This document shows positions 46,360 to 58,898 of a DNA stretch of 64,000 nt, piece by piece. Positions within the stretch are counted from its first letter, which is position 1. Every line of letters starts with the position of its first letter. Under the pieces are notes generated by a model. The model had not been told where the DNA came from. It worked only from the letters and a program-made list of their open reading frames with translations, and ran no database searches. The position numbers were made by a program, and so were the translations under genes. The DNA lies in the NCBI GenBank assembly GCA_916613615.1, contig OU744736.1, positions 5,544,330 through 5,608,329 of the forward strand, given 5' to 3'. This DNA comes from Steromphala cineraria. Taxonomy: Eukaryota > Mollusca > Gastropoda > Trochida > Trochidae.

Positions 46360-47055
46360 TTCATTGTTATTCAACACCCGCAAATTTAGTTTAAAACCGA
46401 CGGCGACATGACCGTTAGTTATAATCATTTTAAGAGCGAACTCTATTTTTGCGTAGGAACTCTGAGTTGAAAGGATCTAACGACTGATCCATTATTGTTA
46501 TAGGTGTTCGCAGCTATAAAGAAGAAGGAATTCCCAGTGTTATAAACATTAAAATAGTGTTCTTATATTGCAAACCAGTTGCACTCATAACGATGAGATC
46601 TTGGAGTTTTCACTGTGACATTTATGAGAGAAAAACACAGTTATATAATTCATAAACTAACAGGAACAAACCCGACTGAACAAATATCTTAAACTCGCCT
46701 AGACCATTGTGACGGCGACTTGATCATTATGACGTAATAACAGTTGGTCTTTGTGACGTCGTGCCATGGGAACGGCATTCGAAAGAAACCGGCCGCATGG
46801 CACAAGGCGGCAAATTAGGAGAAACCTAGCCAATTAAGAAATGTAGTTACACAAAACTAAAGCAAATAGAAAAGCATTGTTGGCATCTGCGGGAATGCGC
46901 AAGTTAGAAAATGACAACAACAACAGTAAAATGTGAATCGGGCACGAATATTCGGAGAATCAGAACATTTTAATGTTGAGGCGGACCAAATTATGTATCC
47001 TTTCGCGGTGATTCGCCTCAGCCAATTTGCGGGTGTTCATTGCCATTTAACACTG
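46360..47055. mobile_element. Possible TIR element with CACCCGCAAATT ends
   Basis: CACCCGCAAATT at 46,375-46,386 is inverted at 47,024-47,035, and flanking ATTGTTATT/GCCATTTAAC pair partially beyond. The interior is CpG-richer than the surroundings, with TGACGTAA, TGTGACGTCG and GCCAAT motifs. The full ends and the class are unclear. Duplicated at 52,091-52,786. Confidence 0.45.
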
Positions 47056-47495
47056 GGAAATACTTCAAATCAACCAATCAGAAACGAGTATTTACCGAAG
47101 TCGTGTTACAATATTTGTTAAATAGCCTTTAATTCTCAAATGGGCACTTCATTTTTTGAGGGTCAGATTTTACCACAGATTGTTCTCCTGTATCTTGGTA
47201 TGAGTAAAATTATGTGTCATAAAACGAAACGTGGATCCAGGAAGTGTACTAAGCTTTCAACTCTTTAATGAGATGTCTCCTTCTAATTGCTGTTTCCTTT
47301 GTCATTCAACCTTGGTCATATTTGAACCAAAACATATTTATGGTAATTTTTACGAATATAATCTTCTTACTCACCCTATTTGATTTCACATGCTACTGAA
47401 TAGGGTACAGGCAAAAGGAACAAACAACTGTGATGAGTTTGAAAATGTATACAAATTGGTACAAAATATTTTGAGCAAAGAGAATAGAATTGATG

Positions 47496-47622
47496 TAAGG
47501 TGAGGTGATGTGCATTTTATTTCACTTATATCAAGTATTATTGCAGGAGGAAAGCCCGCAACACCTTTATGGTTATGCATTGCGGTGAAATCTGAGAGCA
47601 TCGGCTGGAACTAGTGAACCAT
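47496..47622 (-). mobile_element. SINE fragment, duplicate of 40,504
   Basis: Same fragment as in copy 1 with a few substitutions (GGTGAGGTG for GGTCAGGTG, GCATCGGC for GCAACGGC). In both cases the copy 2 base agrees with the SINE at 2.8 kb, so the change happened in copy 1. Confidence 0.6.
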
Positions 47623-48170
47623 TGAATTGAAGGAATAGCTTAAACTTGGAATAAAGGTCGCATCATAAATGCTATTCGCAAATATGTTATGTTATTTAAC
47701 AACATCAACATTCCTGTGTGTGGAAATGTTTTTTTGAATTAATGAACAAAATGTTCGAATCTCGTTCCTTTAAAACATCATCTTGCGCAGCGCAAAGGTC
47801 AAATGCATGGCGCAAGCGACTTTAATTCAAGACAAACTTTGGATAAACACAAGAGTATCTGCAGAAAGACTTTAATAGGACTCAAATTCAAAGCGGCATT
47901 GCATTGACCCACACAAGTTCAATAAAGACACTTCTTATACATACATTCTTTAGAGAACTATAACCGACAAAGAAGAATTAAACACTAACCATAGACATTA
48001 TCGATTTCTCTAAACCTTATCCCTTTAGGTTAGTGTATATAAATAAGGCGAAAGTGATTAATCCTAACGCAAACCTTCGCAGAACAAGCAACGAAACATT
48101 TTGAATGTCTTACATCCGAAACACCACAACATGCTAATTTTCAAAACATGAAAGGTTTCTAAAGATTTTT

Positions 48171-48544
48171 AGCTCATCTGGCCTGTAAGGCCCGATGGGC
48201 TTATGGCATGGCATAGTGTCCGGCGTCCGTCCGTCCGTAAACTTTGTGGAATTTCGACTTCTTCTCCAGAACCATAAGGCCTAGAAAGCGTTAACTTGGT
48301 GTACAGACTCCTTGACAAGTGAGGATTAAAAATTGAAGCTTTGGTGGCCCTGTGGCCCCGAATAAGGGCCACATGGGCCAAACCCTAAAAACCTATTTTC
48401 ATCTTCTTCTCCAGAACCATAAGGCCTAGAAAGCTGAAACTTTGTGTACAGACTCCTTGACTAGTGAGGATTATAAATTGTAGCCCTGTGGTGGCCCTGT
48501 GGTCCCTAATAAGGAACAGAGGGGCCACCCCCTAACAACCTATT
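48171..48544 (+). mobile_element. AGCTCATC-family fragment, duplicate of 41,180
   Basis: Identical in layout to the copy 1 fragment: AGCTCATCTGGCCTG start, short CCGT run, two units, truncated 3' end. Confidence 0.75.
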
Positions 48545-48562
48545 TTTGTCCCAAAACACATG

Positions 48563-49468
48563 AGCATGTTAACTTCTTTATCATACAATGTCATTTTAAA
48601 ATTTAATTCGAAAAAATGCCTGATAATTCTATTTTAAAATTTAAATCGAAAAAAATGCCTGATAATACTATTTTAATAGTTGACGTTGTTTTAAGATTCG
48701 CGCATTGATATATGCAAATGAATAGAGCAATGACTCTGACGGTGAATTGACAAAATATAATTTCTCCTAATATATGCCTTTTATTGTCGTTTGAGTTATT
48801 TTGTCACGACTCCAAAGTTTTGAAATTTTAAAAATCTATAAACTACGTTGATTTTAAAAATTAGACACATTTTAATGGTCTTTGGCGGGATCGAACTGAC
48901 GTTCTTTACTCCGACGTCCTCGAGAGGACGAGTCAATCTCACCAAGGGACAAGAGTTGCTTCCCTTCGCCTACGTGACTATGGCAGCTTACGTTGAAACA
49001 GCGATTGAACGAACATTGATGGCCGGAGAGCTAAACTAGATGATAGTCTGTGGATTTCCGAATCCAAACTAAACAATAGTAAAGTAAAGAACACCGAAGA
49101 TGGGTCTATATGAAGTTTTTTGAACATGAGACTTGAACTGCCTTTGGTACCTGTGAGTAAAATTGTTCTGTTGGTTTCATTCAACCCGCGATGACAGTGT
49201 TTTGTCATGCAAATGGCTAAATATCCATGCAGTGTTGTTGTTATTTCTTAGATCAATGTCTATGCAATATATCATTCAGTCTCTCTCCGTTATAAAGGCA
49301 TTCAAAATGTTAACGCTTGTGACGTCATCGGAATTTTCGAAAAAAGTTCCGACCTTGACCTTTGAAATTTGCATCGGTATCCGTATATGACCCTTAGCCA
49401 CGCCCAACGGATATCGAAAATATCCGTTGGCTTTATTATGCCGAGAACACTATCCATTGTATGATAAA
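48563..49468 (+). mobile_element. Duplicate of the 41,572 element
   Basis: Same TTTATCATACAATG and CATTGTATGATAAA ends at offset 6,991, with only isolated substitutions. Confidence 0.65.
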
Positions 49469-49472
49469 ATCA

Positions 49473-51136
49473 TTTATTATATGGCGAGCAGTGAAATACT
49501 GGGATATATTACCCATATGGGCGAGGATACACGAGTGGATATTTTTTTGATATCCGCACATGTGCTTTTTAGTGATTCTCAACGTTGATTGGTCGGTTCC
49601 TAAGAGAATGAAAGACGATTGGTCGACGGGACTATTTTCACGTTTCATTGATAAATTGAACGTGTCGAACGTATGTCGATTAGGTTAAAAATAAAATCGT
49701 AGAACGGTGAATATTACTGTACATCATATAACTTACAGGTTGAAACTATTCTTCAACGTGTTAAATTTCATTGTGATCTCAAGATTGTGCTTTTTCCAAA
49801 GGTACAATAAGCGCTGTCTGTTTGTAAACAAACATGGCTGCCATCGAAAATTCATGAAATCTATCCAAGCACAAGAATTTCACTGATCCATTAGTAATTA
49901 TTTACACCTAAAAACCATAGGGACTTAAATTCAATACATACATTCATGAAAGCAATAACTTTTACAACTCAACATACTCAGTAGTTGATCAGCCCTCACT
50001 GACCCTCTTGGAACAAGCCTACCGTGATCACAGGCCGATTAGAGTTATCGTTCTTGACACTTGCTACGTGAATGAAAGTAACGTCGAAAGAAACAAATAT
50101 TGTTCAAACTTCAGATTATTTGATTATCCTGACATACAGACTTGTTTTGATGCATTCTTTGTAAGTTTCTCTTAAAGATATCGCCACTTTTATCAATTAT
50201 AGTTTTAAAAAATTGACAGCTTTTTGACAATTTCGTTATAACATTGTGCCGTCAACAACACATCGCAGTGGTAGTACGGCGTGACGACCGGCTGATTCAA
50301 ATACTTATTATCTTTATCAAATAATGTTGTTTGTTAAGAGTTGTATGTGTGTTAATTTGTTCAAGGTTGAAAAGTGTATTATATCATTCAGGGACAATAT
50401 TTTCGTCATTTTCGTATTGTTTTGAAACTGAACTAGATTCAGATGCGTTGTTGACTAATTCACTCTGGAGATGTTCGGTTGGACACGCGTATGAATACTG
50501 ATCAGCTGATTGTATCACTTACTACAGCATTACTACGATTTCTCAATCGCATTTTTTCAGTCGTTTTTTAATTATATTTCATTACAAATGGGTAATATAT
50601 AGAATAACCAACTCGGTACGAGTGATTACGGGATATCTGCCCTCGTCAAAATAATGTTCAGTCGCTCGCCAAGGCTCGTGACTGTGAACATTATTTCGAC
50701 TCGGGCAGATATCCCGTAATCACTCGTACCTCGTTGGTTATTCTCTAATTATCAGTGAAATAAACTGTCTATCAAGTTACAGTGAAAATAACTTATATTT
50801 TCACTGCGAACGGTGACTGATATAATTTGACGTCATAAAACAATGGTCTCACGCGGCGAATTGGCTTATGACGTCACAGTGTTACTGTGGTGACGGGCTG
50901 TTCCTAGCGGCCGCTCGGCGTGAAAATGACCCTTTTCGGGCGTAATTACAATGGTAAAATCATATAATAAATAGAATATCCGTCAATTCTTGACAAATAC
51001 CATGTTTATCTCATCTCGTGAGGTAGAAAAGTTATATATTTTCACTCGTGGCTGCGCCACTCGTGAAAATATAACCTTTCTACCTCACTCGATGAGATAA
51101 ACATGGTATTAGTCAAGAAAAGACAGATATCCTCTA
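49473..51136 (-). mobile_element. Duplicate of the 42,482 hairpin element with its nested insert
   Basis: Offset 6,991 from copy 1. The nested element is 49,505-50,747 with hairpin 50,598-50,747; the outer hairpin is 50,969-51,136. All ten CTCG nodes of the two hairpins are preserved. Confidence 0.75.
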
Positions 51137-51583
51137 TCTATCTGACCAATGCGACTGAAAACGCAGAAGGACGTCGTTATTCCCGTTCGACGGCCTGAAA
51201 TATGCTTCTACTAGTTCTAGAAGCGAAACAGGCTAGCTTTACTCCCTCCACGCCGGCGTCTGGCGCGAACCCGTGATCATAAAATAACGACTTTAAGGTG
51301 TGATACAGTGCCTTCACCCTTGAACTAAGTTTTCAAAACTGCAAGAAGAAAAATCTTGTCTACTTCATCCCCCTACTTTGAACGTGTTTGATCAAACCTC
51401 AGATTTGTGTAAAATTACAGCGTCGGGTTAGAGACAGTCAATCTGCACTAAATGCAACATTGTAAAGAATGTCAAATCTCGAAATAAATGTTTTGACAAT
51501 TAGCGATGTGTCAAATGTATTTCAAAATAATTTAAACACAAATTAAATGCTTTGGACTTTCCTGTTAAGTTATCAGTGACATG

Positions 51584-51599
51584 CCATTTTTTTTAATTG
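51584..51599. other. Empty site for the 1.3 kb tandem-repeat element
   Basis: CCATTTTTTTTAATTG is the uninterrupted counterpart of 44,541-45,868. It dates the insertion after the duplication, unless copy 2 lost the element precisely. Confidence 0.85.
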
Positions 51600-52090
51600 T
51601 AATTTTGAAACCACAATTTTGGGAAACAAATATCTGGTCTATAGAATTGTTATCCTTGCCAATTACCTCAAAATGTGTGAAACAATCATGCTTCTGTTGT
51701 AAGCACTGTTTTATACAAAGTAAATGAACATTTTCAACAGTAATATTTGTTTGACCAAGGGTTTGGCCAAGATGACCCCAAGGCTGATTATTCATTTCAC
51801 AAATGAATAATGTATGGAAATATTTCCAAAAACCTTATTTGTAAGTCTCAATCAACCATTATTTATCAATATTTGTACCACAATATGCATAGAAAATATG
51901 TGTTCGAAAATTATATGAATATCATGTACCCCATTAAATTCAGATACAATGCAATAAATATGGTTTGGGTCATTGTGCACTAAGTACGACATACTCGTAA
52001 ACAGCTAAAACAATTCCCTTTAAGAAATATATTTGTTGATTAATTTTTTTCTTTACAAGATAAAAAGTTGCGTTTTTAAAATGTCCGGGA

Positions 52091-52786
52091 TTCATTGTTA
52101 TTCAACACCCGCAAATTTAGTTTAAAACCGACGGCGACATGACCGTTAGTTATAATCATTTTAAGAGCGAACTCTATTTTTGCGTAGGAACTCTGAGTTG
52201 AAAGGATCTAACGACTGATCCATTATTGTTATAGGTGTTCGCAGCTATAAAGAAGAAGGAATTCCCAGTGTTATAAACATTAAAATAGTGTTCTTATATT
52301 GCAAACCAGTTGCACTCATAACGATGAGATCTTGGAGTTTTCACTGTGACATTTATGAGAGAAAAACACAGTTATATAATTCATAAACTAACAGGAACAA
52401 ACCCGACTGAACAAATATCTTAAACTCGCCTAGACCATTGTGACGGCGACTTGATCATTATGACGTAATAACAGTTGGTCTTTGTGACGTCGTGCCATGG
52501 GAACGGCATTCGAAAGAAACCGGCCGCATGGCACAAGGCGGCAAATTAGGAGAAACCTAGCCAATTAAGAAATGTAGTTACACAAAACTAAAGCAAATAG
52601 AAAAGCATTGTTGGCATCTGCGGGAATGCGCAAGTTAGAAAATGACAACAACAACAGTAAAATGTGAATCGGGCACGAATATTCGGAGAATCAGAACATT
52701 TTAATGTTGAGGCGGACCAAATTATGTATCCTTTCGCGGTGATTCGCCTCAGCCAATTTGCGGGTGTTCATTGCCATTTAACACTG
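52091..52786. mobile_element. Duplicate of the 46,360 possible TIR element
   Basis: Offset 5,731 from copy 1, essentially identical, including the CACCCGCAAATT ends. Confidence 0.45.
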
Positions 52787-53090
52787 GGAAATACTTCAAA
52801 TCAACCAATCAGAAACGAGTATTTACCGAAGTCGTGTTACAATATTTGTTAAATAGCCTTTAATTCTCAAATGGGCACTTCATTTTTTGAGGGTCAGATT
52901 TTACCACAGATTGTTCTCCTGTATCTTGGTATGAGTAAAATTATGTGTCATAAAACGAAACGTGGATCCAGGAAGTGTACTAAGCTTTCAACTCTTTAAT
53001 GAGATGTCTCCTTCTAATTGCTGTTTCCTTTGTCATTCAACCTTGGTCATATTTGAACCAAAACATATTTATGGTAATTTTTACGAATAT

Positions 53091-53571
53091 GACACAAGGG
53101 TAAATCTGAGATAGATGGTACTTAAATGAAAAAGACCCTAGGTAATTTACAAGACCTTATTGAACTGTCTTTTGCAGAAACTACATTCCGTTAATGTTGA
53201 AAAATTCATGTCATTAATCTTGCTCGTGATTTTCAGAGTACTGTTTAGGGCAAGCCCGTAATTAGCACAGAAATCATTAGATCTGCAAAATGTCAAACAT
53301 TGATTCAATTGTCTGTGATCTGAGTATTTCAGGAACGACGGAATCCTCGACCGTAAGGATAAAAATATCTAGGACGACGCAACACCATCACAGTCACATC
53401 CTCCTGATGCAATTTGGATCAGGTGGTGTGGTGATTTGTCAACCGCTCCAAGTTTTTGTAGAGTAAACACATCATCTCTGCTAGATAAAGTACTTTATGA
53501 TCAACATGAAACATTATTTAGCAACTAAAAAGTTGCATTGTACAAATAGCATCATGAATTGATATCTATAA
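53091..53571. other. No gene or repeat recognised
   Basis: Unique-looking sequence right of the duplication. Short stretches (CACATCCTCCTGATGC, GGTGGTGTGGTG near 53,430) recall the SINE at 38.5 kb but are too short to call. Confidence 0.4.
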
Positions 53572-53925
53572 AATAGAGCCAGTGGCTGTGTAGCTCATCA
53601 GGCTTCCTATTAAATTTGCTTTAGGGTGTTGCAAATGTCTTTCCCCCTTACTTTGGACCACAGGGTCAACAATTTGGAATCCTCATTTTCTAACTTAGGA
53701 GTTTGCAAACAAAATTTCAGCTTTTAGGCCTTTTGCTTCTGGAGAAGAAGATGAAAATAGGTTATATAGGCGTGGCCTTTAAAAGGGGCCACAGGGCCAC
53801 CAAAGATATAATTTATTATCCTCACGAGTCAAGGAGTCTGTACAAAAAGTTTCAGCTCTCTAGGCCTTATGCTTCTAGAGAAGAATATGAAAATAGTTTT
53901 TTTGGACGTAGCCCCCTTGGTCAAA
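53572..53925 (-). mobile_element. AGCTCATC-family element fragment, minus strand
   Basis: ATAGAGCCAGTGGCTGTGTAG at 53,572 is the complement of the 3' end seen at 45,855; two diverged units follow (TCTGGAGAAGAAGATGAAAA, CTAGAGAAGAATATGAAAA). The 5' end with the microsatellite is missing where the next MITE fragment begins. Confidence 0.7.
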
Positions 53926-53926
53926 T

Positions 53927-54138
53927 GACAAGGCTTCTCGCATGGAAAGACTGGTTCATATCACAATACCTTTGCCTTGTTTCAGTAGCTAAAATGATGA
54001 TTTAAAAACAGCGTCGCTGATTGCACAGCTAATTTTGATTGCCTCCAATCAGGCATCTCCCATTCCATCCCACAAATTCGGCGTAATATAACAGAGGCTA
54101 ACTCAACCTGACTTGATTGCCTCTGTTGGGAGAGAATG
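53927..54138. mobile_element. Copy of the 28.7-kb MITE, left end missing
   Basis: Shares ATGACAAGGCTTCTCGCATGG, AGCGTCGCTGATTGCACA and the right end GCCTCTGTTGGGAGAGAATG with 28,734-29,060. Its left terminal repeat has been lost at the junction with the AGCTCATC fragment. Confidence 0.7.
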
Positions 54139-55018
54139 AGAGCACATGCACCTTCGTAACAAATTGGAAATATGTTCAAAGTACATGTTTTAATATGGTT
54201 TTGCAGAAGCAAACTAGAATTCTCAAGTGTTTGTCTATATCTGAGCGTTTAAAAAAATATGTCATTTGGGAGGATAAATGGAAATGGGTGGCTGTTTCAA
54301 GCAGAAAAGATTTTAAAGGTAACTTCTGCATAAGACGTCAGGCAAACAGAATGACAATAGCGTGCAAGAAACATGAATGACCAGTCTTTCAATAAATTTG
54401 AAAGCCTTATCTAAACGTGTTTGATCATTGTTATTGTAAAGAATTTCTCATTTTCATCTGTATCATTCCAAACCCTGTTCAGTTGATGCATTTTCAGAAC
54501 AAATCCAATTTACAAAGGATTCAGATTTTTAGCGAAACCTTACTGACAATGGCATGTTAAAGTTCACATAACCACAAACATATTTCACTATTTTCTTTGA
54601 AATATATTGAAGTCTGATACAATATTGTATGGTGCGTCAAAGGTCGCGACTCAAATATGTTCAGTTGGGTAATGAAAGCCGTTTTTTAATGTCACTTTTG
54701 TTGGACCGCCTAGACCTATCTGGCCACAAACCAGTGAATGCTTTGGTGTAAAAAGATATCCACATCAATGGTCATTCAACAATCATTTAGGCAGTATTTC
54801 AGTTGAAATAATGATACGTTAATCTGTATAGTCTGTATATTACATCCAACCCGCGCCAGTTTTATGGCCCCTAACCGAGGTGGGTTTCTCACAGCCGATA
54901 ATTACGCTCCCTTAATGAAAGGCTAATTAAAGGTGTTTATTGGACAAATTAACAACAATCAAGCCTGTTTTTATTTTGTTGAAAATTGAGGAGTGATAAA
55001 GTCGAGGTTAGTGGATGT
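54139..55018. other. No gene recognised
   Basis: AT-rich. A GC-richer patch at 54,848-54,930 (CAACCCGCGCCAGTTTTATG) has no partner I can see. Confidence 0.4.
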
Positions 55019-55345
55019 TTAAAGGGGCAGTAGCACGTTTTTAGGTGGAATATATGGTGATGTCAGGAAAATTAAAATGAATGGTTCCTATTGAAAGACA
55101 GTGTATTTAAACAAAATGAAGCAGTAATAATTCAAATATATAACGTTTTGTTTAGCTATGCGATTCCTTTTTCTTACACAGAATTAATTAAATGTGTTCA
55201 CACAAATTGGCCGCCAATGGATTTTATATCTTCATACTTTGTGCTCTGACTGTGGATGATTGGCTTGACTAATGATATTAATGACAGTATCAAAATAATA
55301 CATTTAGCATTACCTTACAACTATCAGTGAAACATTTAAAATATA
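55019..55345. mobile_element. GGCAGTAGCACG-family dispersed element
   Basis: Second copy of the element at 25,279-25,603 (AAAGGGGCAGTAGCACG, GGTGATGTCAGGAAAA, GCATTACCTTACAACTATCAG). Roughly 75 percent similar by eye, so the family is old. Confidence 0.6.
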
Positions 55346-58300
55346 AAATTATCAAAAAAATTGCTATTACTCTTTAAAATATACTCATCATTGTCATTCC
55401 AGAAGGAAAAAAAGCATTGATCTAACGGATCTTAATTGCATGGAATGTTTGATATATTTTTGTACATGATGATCAATCTTAACCTAGAGAACAACCCATT
55501 CATTTTAAGTTTTAATTCATCTGTTTTTATATCCATACAACCAATAATAATCTTCTGCTGCATATCAACCATCTAGCAAGCGTTCTTCGTGTTAGAGAAG
55601 CAGTCCCTCTTATGGTCTAGAGTTCCAAGCAATACAATGAGCTAGAATAACAGTCAACAACATGAGATTGCATGGTACAGTAGTGTTTCTAAACATACTG
55701 ACCAAGTGAGTGTCCATGACATACTATGTTTATGACAAGAGTGCAAAAATATAAGTATTTCCCAAGAATTAAAAGAAATACTCAAAATATGCATCCTGTG
55801 CCAGTGAATATAACATTTCATGATACTGTTTGCGACATAACCTCATAGACGAGCCGTGAGATCAATGCATTGCTTTTTCGTGACGTCACATTGCAAACTA
55901 TGTTTTGCCATAAGGCATCCTATGAAAAATATGAACCCCGATATGACTGCATTCATCAGTTCATTTGTTATAAACAATCGTAAAAATCACGATCAAATAA
56001 TTTTGACTTGTAGAATTTTAAGTAAACTAATGCTATTTCTTATGGTAAATGGATAACAAATTTATATAAATGCTGTTAAAGTTGATAATGTCATTGTCAT
56101 AAATAACCCTTAACACTGATTTGAAAATACTCATGCACTAAATACACAGAGTAAGTTTGGCATCTGTTTAACTACAAATGTGTCATTCAATTGTAAAGCA
56201 GCTAGTTTTTACAGATGAGGTCCAATCAAACGGTATTTTTGTGATCTAAAGCAGAATTCCTAATTATTACTAAAACTACATTTACGAAACGCTGAGAGTT
56301 TCCCTAACCGTCAGTTATTTTCATACATTTAATTTCTGCTTACAGGAGAACTGGTGGTAGATACCTAACAAAGCTTTTAAGCCTTTTTTTTTTAAAAGCC
56401 ACATCTGTAGCAGATGTGCAGTCTGCGCACATGTGTTTAAAATCAGATTGAATTGAGAGCCAATCCATTGATTTTGATTTGATATAATCTAGCCAAATGG
56501 TTTAACGGCTGGAGATTAAACGTCTTGAGAAAACATATTTAAGTTGTTATTCCATCATATTACTTTTTGTTATGACAAAGGCATTTGGAATTCAAGTATA
56601 CAGAGTTCCTAATGGACGAGTCTAGGCGGGTTGAGCAAAATACATTATGATCGCATGTTCACAGAAAAATGTTTGAGTACTGGCGGAGGTGGACGATGAG
56701 CTTGAGGTTAAGCAGAAGGATGACAATATTGGGGATCAGGAAGAACACCACCATGGTTAGATACACTTAATAGAAAGTGGTGTTCAGGTAGTCCTGGGTG
56801 CCTTTAGCTTAAGCTACCGTAACGTTCACCAGCTAAACGTTTGATGAGAGGCGGTGGAATACGAAACAACGGGGGATGGTGACGAAGATAGAAAATAGGA
56901 ACTCCCTAGTGTATTCCCTGGTATTGTTTTTAAGGTTTACCCCAGGAATGGAAATTAATGGCCATTGTCATCTGTGATATATCAAAACCTCATAAAAACA
57001 AGCTCGTTTTGATTTGAAAGTCACAATACATTGCCAATAAGATAAAACACATGCTTCGTCTGATCGAAACTGCCGTTGGTTCCATGATTTCAAAAAGTGT
57101 TTGTGTTCTTTATTTATAAACGGTATCAATACAGATGCAAAACAGTTATAGCATTCGAAAACTATTTCAATTCAATAGCGTCTAAATAACAAGTGTATAA
57201 TGAAATGAGGTGATCAACAAGGGCTACATTCTGCTTCATTAAACTCCCATTTAGTTTCTGAGGGTATTTTTTACTCTTTTCCTTATTGATTTCCTGAACG
57301 TTAACCAGGAAACGAATCTCTGGAGTGCAGGTTTGACTGTGATAGAGTATCAATTAAACCACAAGGCTATTTCCAGATGCTTTGTACAAATGACACTTAA
57401 AAGTATTTAGTGTTTTTAGTTCCCATGTCTGTTCACTAAATGAGATGGGTAAATGTCAAATGAATATGTTCAGTAAAATTTACTACAAATACTATAAAAA
57501 GCACCGTTACAACTATTCAAAGCTTTAACCCTCCAAGAATTCACAATTGCCTACCAACGTAATTTTGTGTCTCTATGCCCCCCAAAAATTCCAATGGAAA
57601 CGCTGCTTTCATGTTAATTGGGAGAGGAAATATTCTGAGGGATTTAAAGAAGCGTTTGCTAAAAGAATCAGCCACTTTTGTGTTACAAAGTATTGATATA
57701 AGGAAAATTCTTTTAGTATGACAGAGACTGACAGTCTCAATATCCTTGTATGGACTATAAAGAAGGGGAAAAAACACTACTTGCAAGTCAAAACTGATTT
57801 AAATCAAAATCTTTATTCAGGGAACTGAAACTTGATACAAACCTTATAAGCAAAGAAATTAAAGCTTTTCTTTTATCTTTTATGCGCGCAAAAAAGTAAG
57901 AAATTTGTTTTATCAATTCTGCATCGTTTAAGTCCAGCGTCTAAAGGTGCATGAAACAATTAAAAGAACTCTTGCCTATAATTTTGTTTTCCCGTAAAGA
58001 AGTTCTATGAGAGTCTGTTATTTCCGTTGATAATCAATCTAAGGGTAATGGTCGTAAAAAAGGTTTTGGTTTTATATAATAAAGAATAATAAAGAAAAAT
58101 CCATTTGGCATTAACCTTTTTTTCCAGTACAATTTATTTTATATGTTATATTTTTAAAGGCAATTGAATTGTTATATTTCAAAAATCAAAACCTTTTATC
58201 ATCAGCCATTGATTGTAACCGCATTGAATGACGTCCCTGTTGTTTATGCATTGTGATTTATGCTTTTTTAACGTTTTTTGAAAGTGCCTGTTGACAGGAC

Positions 58301-58439
58301 AAGACAACATTATTCCCATGTATACCCTATAAACGTCTAGATAGAATTATTTTAGATCACAAACAAGAACAATGTATAGAAAAAGTCAACTGTCTACATT
58401 TTTCATGCTTCCAGATGTCATTGAGACCACCCACATTGT
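55346..58439. other. No gene or clear repeat recognised
   Basis: About 3 kb of AT-rich DNA. Short frames are scattered on both strands, none with a recognisable motif or codon bias. Confidence 0.45.
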
Positions 58440-58563
58440 CTGGGCTCCCTTTCAGAAAGCACTAAAGTGATCGTAAGTCCTTAAGGTAGCCATGTATAGT
58501 GCAATGCTAAAGAATGGGAGTTAGGCCAACCTTATCTAAGGTTGTGTTGTGAAAGGAGGCCCA
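58440..58563. mobile_element. TIR MITE, about 124 bp
   Basis: GGGCTCCCTTTCAGAAAGC at the left end is inverted as GTGTTGTGAAAGGAGGCCCA at the right. GGGCTCCTTTC ends with internal AGTGATCGTAAG/CTTAAGG motifs are typical of small metazoan MITEs. No target duplication identified. Confidence 0.6.
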
Positions 58564-58898
58564 TTTTCAAATAAGAAGATTTGTACAAAATGTGAAGAGC
58601 ATCGAGAGAATAGTTCTAAACATATCATCCCTGTAAGCGTTATAATTAAATTGTCATTTGAAATTGACTGAATGTACGTCTGACATTAAATTGAAATATG
58701 AAAGATATAAAATGACCTTTATTTAGAGAGTGTCATTAATTGGCAGTTCACGATAGTGGCTTTCTAACAAAGCAAACAACATAAAGGTTGCACTTTGAGC
58801 ACTCGATAAAGGGGTTTAAGTTCACTAACAAAATAACAATACGCTTTATATAATGTATTGACTGCCTTTTTCACATAGTTTTACATGAAAATGCTTTT

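Larger units (their letters stand above)
40368..47359. repeat. Tandem duplication, copy 1 (6,992 bp)
   Basis: Begins AATCTTCATACTCACCC and is followed directly at 47,360 by AATCTTCTTACTCACCC, the start of copy 2. The copies align at a constant offset of 6,991-6,992 for about 3.8 kb, with scattered single-base differences only. Unique to copy 1 is the 1.3 kb AGCTCATC-family element at 44,549-45,855. Contents are all transposon-derived or blank; no gene. Confidence 0.95.
47360..53090. repeat. Tandem duplication, copy 2 (5,731 bp)
   Basis: Runs head-to-tail after copy 1 and ends at GGTAATTTTTACGAATAT, the same sequence that ends copy 1 at 47,359. Relative to copy 1 it lacks the 1,312 bp at the 44,549 element, and has about 7 extra bases near 51,162 and a 45-base segment at about 51,417-51,462. 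All other copy 1 elements are repeated at offset 6,991 (or 5,731 right of the missing element). No gene. Confidence 0.95.
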
